From the NCBI GenBank assembly GCA_964352225.1, contig CAYGRM010000230.1, positions 1 to 10,881 of the forward strand: a DNA stretch of 10,881 bases, read 5' to 3'. Made by a program: the position numbers and the translations under genes. The stretch is from CAJQQY01 sp964352225. GTDB lineage: Bacteria; Bacteroidota; Bacteroidia; Chitinophagales; Saprospiraceae. Numbering within the stretch: position 1 is the first letter of the stretch; each line of letters starts with the position of its first letter. Below, one piece after another: positions 1 through 6,400 of the stretch. The notes below the pieces were generated by a model. It was not told the DNA's origin. It was given only the letters and a program-made list of their open reading frames with translations, and ran no database searches.

Positions 1-1036
1 GTAGAAAATTAACCAAATCCACTTTGTCTTGCTCAGTCAATAATAAACCAGTCGCCATAGTATTTAAAACGGTTTGGTCAGCGGTGGTAGATTCTTTGAT
101 ACCTTCATTATAATGGTTGACGACTTCCTCCAAAGTTCTAAATCGTCCATCGTGCATATAAGGAAATGTAACGGCAATATTTCTTAACGTCGGGACTTTG
201 AATTTTGCACGGTCAGCGGCATCCATTGTTACTTCCTCTCTGCCAATATCTGTAAATTCTGCATCCGTATCTAATCCATTATTCATATAAAGGTCATTTT
301 CAAAATTATCTCCACCATGACAATGTGCGCAATCTGCACCTGAATCATCAGGAAAAAATGGATTGTATTCTTGAAAAAACAATACTCTTCCACGTTCTTC
401 ACTTTCAGATAGTTGTGCATTTCCTGCTAGGAATTTATCATATTTTGAATCATTGGAAATGATGGACAACATAAACTGCTCCATCGCTAAAGCCATTTTT
501 TCAGAAGTGATTTCATCCGAACCAAAGGTGCGTGAAAATTGGTCACGGTAGGTTGGCTCTGCACTTAATTTAGCAATCACATCTTCCAAAGTTTCCTTCA
601 TTTCCAGTACATCTTGGATAGGAAGTAAAGCTTGGTCACGCAGTAAATTTGCTCTACCATCCCAAAAGAATTGATTCGTATGCCAAGCCATATTGAAGAT
701 AGGCATTGCTTGTCGTTTCCCTTCCAACTCATCTACACCAAGTGAAAGCCGAAGCGTATCAGAAAATCCATCCGATTGTCGATGACAATCTGCGCAGGCT
801 TGTTTTTCACCTTCCGATAATAATTTATCATAGAAAAGCATTTTACCCAACTTCACCCCTTGAACGGTCAATACATTATCAGTAGGTAAATCTGGAGCAG
901 GTAAATTTCCATAATTTAATTGATAAGGTGTTTCATCTATTAGAATGGTGTTATTGACAGGTGCATCATCTTTTTTACAAGCGACCATGATGATTCCCAT
1001 CGTCAAAAACACTAAAATTATTTTTTGTAAGTTCAT
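1..1036 (-). CDS. Diheme cytochrome c peroxidase / MbnH-MauG superfamily lipoprotein (3' end outside window)
   Basis: The reading frame is open from an ATG at 1036 to the left edge, giving 345 residues with no stop, so only the last part of the protein is missing. A lipoprotein signal ends at C20 (MVAC followed by KKDD). There are two c-type heme motifs, CADCH at 81-85 and CAHCH at 236-240, and a PYMHDG motif around M294, as in bacterial diheme peroxidases. FFWDGR (W125) falls 40 residues after the first heme His, the position of the inter-heme Trp in the bCcP/MauG superfamily. The protein should be a periplasmic, membrane-tethered diheme enzyme that reduces peroxide or oxidises a protein partner. 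It starts 10 bp after the stop of a paralogous gene, and an MbnP-family gene lies just upstream, so an MbnH-like role (Trp oxidation in MbnP) is the leading inference. Plain peroxidase activity is the alternative. The superfamily call is firm; the substrate is not. Confidence 0.9.
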   Translation of the reverse strand, partial: MNLQKIILVFLTMGIIMVACKKDDAPVNNTILIDETPYQLNYGNLPAPDLPTDNVLTVQGVKLGKMLFYDKLLSEGEKQACADCHRQSDGFSDTLRLSLGVDELEGKRQAMPIFNMAWHTNQFFWDGRANLLRDQALLPIQDVLEMKETLEDVIAKLSAEPTYRDQFSRTFGSDEITSEKMALAMEQFMLSIISNDSKYDKFLAGNAQLSESEERGRVLFFQEYNPFFPDDSGADCAHCHGGDNFENDLYMNNGLDTDAEFTDIGREEVTMDAADRAKFKVPTLRNIAVTFPYMHDGRFRTLEEVVNHYNEGIKESTTADQTVLNTMATGLLLTEQDKVDLVNFL

Positions 1037-1046
1037 TGTTATTAAT

Positions 1047-2069
1047 TTAATTTTTGAAAAGAGGATTATCTACAAAAGCCTCGTCAGTCAATGTTTTTAA
1101 AAATAAAATGAGTTCGCTTCTTTCTGTTTCAGTAAGTGTGAAGGGTTGGAGTAATTCACTTTTGTTAGAATGATTTTTTCCTCCAGTTTCATAATGTGAA
1201 ATAATTTCTTCTAATGTTTCCATCGAACCATCGTGCATATAAGGTGCAGTCAACTCAATATTCCGAAGTGTGGGTACTTTAAATTTTGCTCTATCATTTT
1301 CATCTCCTGTCAATCGAAACCTGCCTGGGTCGGAATAATCTTCATAAAGTCCATTATTTTCAAAAGCATAATTCGTGAAATTAAAGTCATTGTGACAATT
1401 ACTACATCCAGTTTTTTCTCCAAAAAATAAATCCATCCCACGGATTTCCGCATCCGTAAATACGTTGTTATTACTTTGGAAAAAATATTGGTCGTAGCGA
1501 CTATTTCCACTTATCAAACTTCTTTCAAAAGTAGAAATGGCTCTCGTCAAGACAAATGCATCCATACCACCACGGTCGTAAGTAGCTTTCGCCATTTGCT
1601 GATAAGCAGCATCTTTTTGTAATTTTTCAACAATCAATACCACGTTAAAATCAAATTCATTATGCTCTTGAATCGGCACTAGAATTTGCATTTCCAAAGT
1701 AGGTATTCCGCCTTCTCTAGTATAGTAGGGATGATAAGCCACATTAGCAAGAGTAGGAGAATTACGAGTTCCAATAGTTTCTTCCACTCCTAAACTAAAA
1801 TCTACTTTATCACTAAAAGCGTTCTCTGCCAAATGACAAGATGCACAAGAGATAGAACTATCTCTGGAAAGTACAGGGTCGTAAAAAAGTTTTTTTCCTA
1901 ACTCCCAACGAGCTTTGGAAAATTCATTATCCAAAGGGAAAACAGGTTCTGGAAATCCTTCGGGAATAATTAATATCATTTCCTCTTGTAAAATAGGAAG
2001 TTCCTTCTCTTTCTGACATGCCGTCAGGAAGACTAAAAACAGACTAAATAGGAGTATGATCTTTTTCAT
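1047..2069 (-). CDS. Diheme cytochrome c peroxidase / MbnH-MauG superfamily lipoprotein
   Basis: This is a 340-residue protein. I chose the ATG at 2069 because it starts a lipoprotein signal (MKKIILLFSLFLVFLTAC, lipid Cys 18). The longer frame begins with TTG inside a terminator-like hairpin. Heme motifs are CASCH (75-79) and CSNCH (222-226). PYMHDG (M278) and the segment KFKVPTLRN are also present, all as in diheme peroxidases. It differs from its downstream paralogue where that protein has FFWDGR: here the stretch reads YYTREGG, so the usual inter-heme Trp is replaced by Thr. That may change electron sharing between the hemes. The gene directly follows the MbnP-family gene on the minus strand and precedes the second peroxidase by 10 bp, so it is the closest candidate partner for MbnP. 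It probably acts in the periplasm, anchored to a membrane. Family assignment is secure; whether it modifies MbnP is inference. Confidence 0.93.
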   Translation of the reverse strand: MKKIILLFSLFLVFLTACQKEKELPILQEEMILIIPEGFPEPVFPLDNEFSKARWELGKKLFYDPVLSRDSSISCASCHLAENAFSDKVDFSLGVEETIGTRNSPTLANVAYHPYYTREGGIPTLEMQILVPIQEHNEFDFNVVLIVEKLQKDAAYQQMAKATYDRGGMDAFVLTRAISTFERSLISGNSRYDQYFFQSNNNVFTDAEIRGMDLFFGEKTGCSNCHNDFNFTNYAFENNGLYEDYSDPGRFRLTGDENDRAKFKVPTLRNIELTAPYMHDGSMETLEEIISHYETGGKNHSNKSELLQPFTLTETERSELILFLKTLTDEAFVDNPLFKN

Positions 2070-2083
2070 AAAAAATAAAAACG

Positions 2084-2118
2084 GTAGCAGTTGGGAAATA
2101 GGGTTTCCCAACTGCTAC
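2084..2118 (-). terminator. Perfect intercistronic hairpin, intrinsic terminator or attenuator
   Basis: A 15-bp perfect stem (2084-2098 paired with 2104-2118) encloses a 5-nt loop. On the minus strand it is followed by CGTTTTTATTTTTT. It lies 15 bp after the stop of the MbnP-family gene and only 14 bp before the ATG of the first peroxidase gene. That is too close for a new promoter, so read-through attenuation or mRNA end protection is more likely than complete termination. Confidence 0.8.
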
Positions 2119-2133
2119 AAAATGATTGAAAAC

Positions 2134-3099
2134 TTATTTTACTATCCATTTTTCAAATGCCATAGGTTCGCCATCTTTCCATAAGTGAATAAAAAATACA
2201 CCTGAATGATTGCTTGTCAATTCAATATTTTGTTCTCCAGAAGAGACTTGTTGGGTTTGTAAAACTCGACCTGTCAAGTCGGTCAAAGTTATTTGATAAT
2301 TATCTGCAGTTGGCAAATTCAAAACAACATTTGTATTTTTATCAAAAGAAGGATTTGGTTGAATTGAAAATTTCCCTTCAAAAGTTAGGTCAACCGTTTC
2401 AACAGGAACTTCACCTTCAGGAAAGAAAACTTCGGTTTCGAAATTATTTAATAAAGTGACAGACGCTCCAGTTTCACCGTGAGTAACTGTTCCTCCTGAT
2501 ACATCTAAGCCATTATTAAACATCCCTAAATAATCAGCATCTATACTTATAGTCAAAGCAGTTCCATCAAGAGTTCCTTCAATTGGCATTGATACTGTTT
2601 TGTAGTTTTGGTCGCCTAAAGCATGAATTTCATAAGTGGTATTAACGTTAGCACCTGCTTTTCCTTCTAAAGCAATAAAACGATAACCTGCTGTCCATCC
2701 CCAATGCATTGAAGGGTTTTGTGGAGCAAGTGGATGTGTGGAAGGATAAGAACTTGGGTCTTGGTGATTTCGATCTGGATGAACACCAACAGAAAAACTA
2801 ATATTTTCTACAGATGTAATATCAAAAGAACCTAAGTTTAATTCAGCTAAATTATTTGAGTTAATTAAAAAATGTTCGGTAGTTTCAGTAACCATCCCTC
2901 CATCATGAGTAATGATGAAATTATTCAAATAATATTGAAGACGAGTAATTTTTAAATCGTAACCATCATAACAAGTTACAGGAGAATTCATTGCAAAATC
3001 CTCTGTTCCGAATTTGTGATTAATTTTAACGGTAACATCATTTTGGGCAAAAAGACCAATAGTAAAGCAAAAACTGAGGAGTGTAAATAATTTTTTCAT
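2134..3099 (-). CDS. MbnP-family copper-binding protein with T9SS C-terminal sorting domain
   Basis: This 321-residue exported protein has a signal peptide ending at about residue 19 (GLFAQN). The MbnP-type domain spans roughly residues 21-240. It includes the strand KITRLQYYLNNF (about 50-61), a His-containing loop with H107, H112 and H122, and the segment HPLAPQ...MHWGWTAGYRF, in which W133-G-W135 is the family's WxW motif. In characterised MbnP the first Trp of WxW is converted to kynurenine by the diheme enzyme MbnH, and the product binds Cu(I). By homology W133 would be that residue. Residues about 243-321 form a type A T9SS sorting domain, beginning FSIQPNPS and containing LTDLTGRVL and a terminal KWIVK. 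This predicts transfer across the outer membrane to the surface or medium. Two diheme peroxidase genes follow immediately, the expected MbnP-MbnH pairing. The methanobactin operon link is absent, so a general copper-homeostasis or uptake role is inferred. Confidence 0.9.
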   Translation of the reverse strand: MKKLFTLLSFCFTIGLFAQNDVTVKINHKFGTEDFAMNSPVTCYDGYDLKITRLQYYLNNFIITHDGGMVTETTEHFLINSNNLAELNLGSFDITSVENISFSVGVHPDRNHQDPSSYPSTHPLAPQNPSMHWGWTAGYRFIALEGKAGANVNTTYEIHALGDQNYKTVSMPIEGTLDGTALTISIDADYLGMFNNGLDVSGGTVTHGETGASVTLLNNFETEVFFPEGEVPVETVDLTFEGKFSIQPNPSFDKNTNVVLNLPTADNYQITLTDLTGRVLQTQQVSSGEQNIELTSNHSGVFFIHLWKDGEPMAFEKWIVK

Positions 3100-3126
3100 G
3101 AAGTATAATTTTTTAGTTTAGAAAAA

Positions 3127-3159
3127 CTCTGCTGTGATTGAAAATCTATCACAGCAGAG
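3127..3159 (-). terminator. Perfect intercistronic hairpin, intrinsic terminator or attenuator
   Basis: A 12-bp perfect stem (3127-3138 with 3148-3159) closes a 9-nt loop and is followed on the minus strand by TTTTTC. It sits 9 bp after the stop of the 728-residue protein gene and 27 bp before the MbnP start. As with the hairpin at 2084-2118, the space downstream is too small for a promoter, so partial termination within one transcription unit is likely. Confidence 0.75.
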
Positions 3160-3168
3160 ATTATTAGT

Positions 3169-5355
3169 TTATTGTAAAATAACTTTTTCAAAAAGTGAAA
3201 ACTCTTGGTTAAAGATATTTAAAATGTATGCACCTTTTGGAAAAGTTGCTAAATTTAATTCATGTATTTTGCCTTGAATATTTCCAGAAAGAATTGTTTT
3301 TCCAGCCAAGTCAATCAATTGAAAATTAAGATCATCATTGAAATCAGGAATTTCCAATTTGATATTTAAAATATCATTTGTAGGATTAGGACTAATGTGG
3401 ATAGCATTTTTATCTTCAGGTGAATTAGTTGATACAGGATCTCCAACTTCCACTTTGGTTACAGAATTTGTCAACCGGTTAGTATACCAAATATTTCCAT
3501 CAGGACCTATTTTAATTCCCGTGATTCCTGTTTGCTCAGTAGCAATTCTTCCTAATTCCGCAAAATTATTGTCTATATCGTATATGATAATATCTCCGTT
3601 GGCATAATCACTTACCAATAACCGATTTTCCATAATTTCAATTCCACAAGGTCTTTCCAAACCATTGTCAATAATAACTTCCCAAGTTGTATTCACTACT
3701 GATGAGTGTTCTGCCAATGGTTCATTAATCTCTGGAAGCGTTCCACCAATATTTCCAGAATTAATATCCAATCGAAGTATTCTATCATTTCCATTATCCA
3801 CTATGTATAACCAGCCATTTGTTTTATCCAAAGTCAAATGATTCGGAATATCTCCATCTCTTTGAACGTTGAAATCTTTGTATCTTCTCACGATGCCATC
3901 TGCGTGATCATCGTTTCCAGGACCATGGTCATCAACAAAATCATAGAAAACGATTTCATTATTCCAACCATCAAAAACCCAAAACGCATTTTCAGTTTCA
4001 CTAGCGATTCCCATACTGTATGGACTTCCATGTAACATATCTAAGTGACTTCCATTGCCACCTGAAGGTTGAGCATATATATCAGGATCGCTAGACCAAA
4101 GAGTTGGACCTGTGAAAGTGCCATTATTGTGATTGGCATCTTGCACTCCTGCTGAGGTAGCGAAATTTCCATTATCACTAAAAGCTAATGCTGTAGGGAG
4201 TGACATAAAGTGCCAAGCATTTCCATCTACACGATGTAAACTTGATTGGTCAGGTTCTCCAGCATTATAAAAAGTAGTTGTACTTCCGCCGTCTGCTTCA
4301 ATTCTTTGATTAACTACCCACAATTCATTTTTAGCAAGGATTGGAAAGAAATCTAAATCAGTAGGTTTGTTGAGATTATCTGAGCCGGTATTTATGGGTG
4401 AAAAAACAGGAATAGTATTTAGGTAATCATCAATGATATTTGGAGCAATAACTTTTGGGAAAATTTCAATTTCAAAATCCAAAGCATTATTAGTTTCATC
4501 TTCATCAATCATTCCATTAACTGAAGTTATTTCAACATCGACATTATAAACTCCTTCCGCTCCAGGCGTCCAAGGAGAAGGCAATGAAAAATTATAATAT
4601 TCAAAACTTTCAATATTTAATCCAGTCAACGTTTCAATAACTGGTGATCCACCATCTGGAGTATAAGTGATTTCTAAATTTTCAATAGGAGTTACTCCAT
4701 TATTAAGAATTGTTCCACTTATGGTTAATTCGTCAGATAATTCTGCAAAAGCTTTAGAATCAATTTCAACCAAAGCTGCATCGAGAGTAGGAGGTACCAC
4801 CAATTTGACATTATCAAGTGCCATTCCGTAAACCCAACCTCCATCATCATTATAATGGAAAGCGACAATGACAGAACTTTGCCCTGCATAATTACTTAGA
4901 TTAACTATATGAGTATCCCAATCTCCATGACCATGCAGGTCTTCCAAAACAGTCCAAGATTGCATATTATCTGTAGAAACCTCAATTGTTCCAATTTCGG
5001 TAGCTCCTTGATAACTCTGTGCACCAAAAAAAACATCGACTTCTAAAATAAGCGAAGTCATATTAGTCATATCTAAAGCAGGCATGATTAGATAGTCTGC
5101 ACTTTTATCACAATTACAAGCATCGTCATTTGTACCGATAATATATTGAGATCCATTATCCATAACTGGCCAATAAGCACTAGTGAGATCATTTGCTGTA
5201 CTTACATTCCAACCATTGTCAGAAGCGTTAGTAGTAATTGACCAATCTGCGGGAAGGTCTCCACTTTCAAAATCTTCGGAGTAAATTACTTGTGCATTTA
5301 GATTTCCAGAATGTATAAATGCTAGAAAAAAACAGAGGGTAAAAAATTTATTCAT
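3169..5355 (-). CDS. Secreted multidomain beta-propeller protein with T9SS sorting domain
   Basis: This is a 728-residue exported protein. The signal peptide is residues 1-21 (ending LNAQ). Residues about 22-187 resemble a choice-of-anchor/cleaved-adhesin jelly roll (begins YSEDFESG.LPADW, ends ALDNVKLV). Residues about 190-300 look like a CARDB/APHP beta-sandwich (AALVEID, ILNNG, DEDETNNA). Residues about 320-640 hold NHL/SMP-30-like propeller repeats, for example GWLYIVDNGNDRILRLD, RLLVSDYANGDIIIYD and GNIWYTNRLTNSVTKV. Residues about 652-728 are a type A T9SS domain (HISPNPTND, LIDLAGKTIL). His- and Asp-rich loops (HLDMLHG; DDHGPGNDDHAD at 476-487) could bind metal. The gene lies between a heavy-metal-binding lipoprotein (27 bp upstream) and the MbnP gene, so it is probably an outer-surface partner of the copper module. 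No enzymatic residues are recognised. The secretion call is firm and the role is unknown. Confidence 0.85.
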   Translation of the reverse strand: MNKFFTLCFFLAFIHSGNLNAQVIYSEDFESGDLPADWSITTNASDNGWNVSTANDLTSAYWPVMDNGSQYIIGTNDDACNCDKSADYLIMPALDMTNMTSLILEVDVFFGAQSYQGATEIGTIEVSTDNMQSWTVLEDLHGHGDWDTHIVNLSNYAGQSSVIVAFHYNDDGGWVYGMALDNVKLVVPPTLDAALVEIDSKAFAELSDELTISGTILNNGVTPIENLEITYTPDGGSPVIETLTGLNIESFEYYNFSLPSPWTPGAEGVYNVDVEITSVNGMIDEDETNNALDFEIEIFPKVIAPNIIDDYLNTIPVFSPINTGSDNLNKPTDLDFFPILAKNELWVVNQRIEADGGSTTTFYNAGEPDQSSLHRVDGNAWHFMSLPTALAFSDNGNFATSAGVQDANHNNGTFTGPTLWSSDPDIYAQPSGGNGSHLDMLHGSPYSMGIASETENAFWVFDGWNNEIVFYDFVDDHGPGNDDHADGIVRRYKDFNVQRDGDIPNHLTLDKTNGWLYIVDNGNDRILRLDINSGNIGGTLPEINEPLAEHSSVVNTTWEVIIDNGLERPCGIEIMENRLLVSDYANGDIIIYDIDNNFAELGRIATEQTGITGIKIGPDGNIWYTNRLTNSVTKVEVGDPVSTNSPEDKNAIHISPNPTNDILNIKLEIPDFNDDLNFQLIDLAGKTILSGNIQGKIHELNLATFPKGAYILNIFNQEFSLFEKVILQ

Positions 5356-5382
5356 AATATTTTTTTTAAAGTTTAAAACAAA

Positions 5383-5646
5383 TTAGTGTTGGTGACCATC
5401 TTTGGTATGTGATTCTAATTTCACATAATCCATTCCGCAAACAGGACAGGTTCCTTCTGAATCACTACCGCTGTCCTTGCAATGCATTGGGCAAACATAG
5501 GCAGAAGTATATGCAGTATTTTCTCCATGAGGAGTGTTTGGAGTGGTGGTGGTTTCTTTTGAGGTATCGGTGTTTCCACAAGAGGTAATTGATAACCCCA
5601 CAAAAAGAATTAGGCAGATACCAATAGATTGAACTAGAATTTTCAT
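5383..5646 (-). CDS. Heavy-metal-binding-domain lipoprotein
   Basis: This is a small lipoprotein of 87 residues, started at the ATG at 5646 because it gives a clean lipoprotein signal (ITSC, lipid Cys 23). A longer frame from an upstream TTG puts a polar stretch ahead of the signal. After a Thr-rich linker (about 24-48) comes YVCPMHCKDSG..GTCPVCGMDYV (50-74). This is the heavy-metal-binding domain found on copper/silver efflux adaptors and on stand-alone lipoproteins, with C52, H55, C56, C67, C70 and M72 as likely ligands. The C-terminus is His-rich (HTKDGHQH). It should sit on a membrane in the periplasm and bind Cu or a similar soft metal, perhaps as a buffer or chaperone for the downstream secreted proteins. 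It is 27 bp upstream of the propeller gene and probably cotranscribed with it. The substrate metal is inferred from family and context. Confidence 0.87.
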   Translation of the reverse strand: MKILVQSIGICLILFVGLSITSCGNTDTSKETTTTPNTPHGENTAYTSAYVCPMHCKDSGSDSEGTCPVCGMDYVKLESHTKDGHQH

Positions 5647-5786
5647 GACTAGAATTTTAATCTTAGATGAATAAATAACATCAACTAATTGAAGAATCAA
5701 TTAGCTTGTTATATTGAAATTGTTAATATAAAATAAGGATAGCCACAGCGGCAGATAGCCGTGAGGTCAAAAAAAGGATGGAAATT

Positions 5787-6206
5787 CTAGCAAAGAAAAA
5801 TTTGAAAAAGGATGGAAACATCCTTGGATATCAGAGGTGGTTTATAATTCAGATAGTCTATATCAAGCCATTGATATTTTGTGGTTTTCAATAAGTTGAT
5901 AGGAGAAGCAATAATTTTAATAGTTGGAAAATCTACTTCTTGAACTGAATAGTCTGTAAAGTTTTGATTTTGATTCGATTTGAAGAAAGACGCTTTATTT
6001 TGACAACATGGTGTTTGGTTGGCTTCATCTTGACAAGAATTCTCTGAAGGGTAATGTCCTTGAACTATCGCACAACAATTGGTGGGTTCTACAAATAATG
6101 CGCTGTATTTATATTCTCCAGTACAGAAATGGGAATTGATAGTCAGTCCAGTCGTACTGAAAAATAGAAAAACAGCAAGTGTGATATGTAAAAACCTTAT
6201 AATCAA
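5787..6206 (-). CDS. HYC_CC_PP family small exported protein
   Basis: A 139-residue protein starting with TTG at 6206. There is no ATG in this frame between the upstream stop (6219-6221) and the signal peptide, so TTG is the best available start. An N-terminal hydrophobic segment (about 3-20, FLHITLAVFLFFSTTG) is followed by SHFC (H26, C28), a CC pair at 44-45, C58, a second CC pair at 67-68, and YKPPL near the C-terminus (PP at 123-124). This order of H-x-C, CC and PP is the signature of the Bacteroidota HYC_CC_PP family, commonly found near metal-transport genes. The Cys/His set suggests a periplasmic metal-binding or redox-sensitive protein. It is 140 bp upstream of the heavy-metal-binding lipoprotein and may lead the metal module. 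The biochemical role is not established. Confidence 0.78.
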   Translation of the reverse strand: MIIRFLHITLAVFLFFSTTGLTINSHFCTGEYKYSALFVEPTNCCAIVQGHYPSENSCQDEANQTPCCQNKASFFKSNQNQNFTDYSVQEVDFPTIKIIASPINLLKTTKYQWLDIDYLNYKPPLISKDVSILFQIFLC

Positions 6207-6326
6207 AGTGTCTTTGTTTTATCCATAAAAATAGTGCTATTTTTTTTAAATGAAGAATTTTGAAAAAGAAATGCAAAATGGAGGTCAGATTTCTTCAGGA
6301 TTTTTTTTGAAAAACTTTTTCGTACT

Positions 6327-6355
6327 GGGGGGAGGGAGGCGACGGAATTTTGGGG
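6327..6355 (+). other. G-rich patch, possible G-quadruplex-forming sequence
   Basis: Runs of six, three, two, two and four G (6327-6332, 6334-6336, 6338-6339, 6344-6345, 6352-6355) occur in an otherwise AT-rich 194-bp intergenic region, with a further GGGG at 6382-6385. The patch lies between the CoiA-like gene and the HYC_CC_PP gene, in what is probably the leader region of the metal module (C-rich on the transcribed strand). A structure or regulatory role is only a possibility. I saw no convincing promoter elsewhere in this gap. Confidence 0.3.
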
Positions 6356-6400
6356 ATGTCGTTTGGATTTTAAGTAGAAAAGGGGACACACTCGATTTAG

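Noticed and set aside
2070..2111. Fourteen-residue N-terminal extension of the first diheme peroxidase from a TTG.
   Set aside because: It would translate one arm of the perfect hairpin and put a non-signal stretch ahead of a textbook lipoprotein signal that begins at the ATG at 2069.
5647..5700. Eighteen-residue extension of the heavy-metal-binding lipoprotein from a TTG.
   Set aside because: The ATG at 5646 starts a clean lipoprotein signal; the extension overlaps a small AT-rich hairpin and looks non-coding.
5685..5731. Two short AT-rich inverted repeats (5685-5704 and 5709-5731) as terminators or operators.
   Set aside because: Stems of 7-8 bp made nearly all of A/T are expected by chance here and neither is followed by a T tract on the coding strand.
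6203..6391. 62-residue minus-strand open frame upstream of the HYC_CC_PP gene.
   Set aside because: It is low complexity, rich in Lys, Phe and Ser, crosses the G-rich patch, and has no recognisable motif; more likely an untranslated leader.
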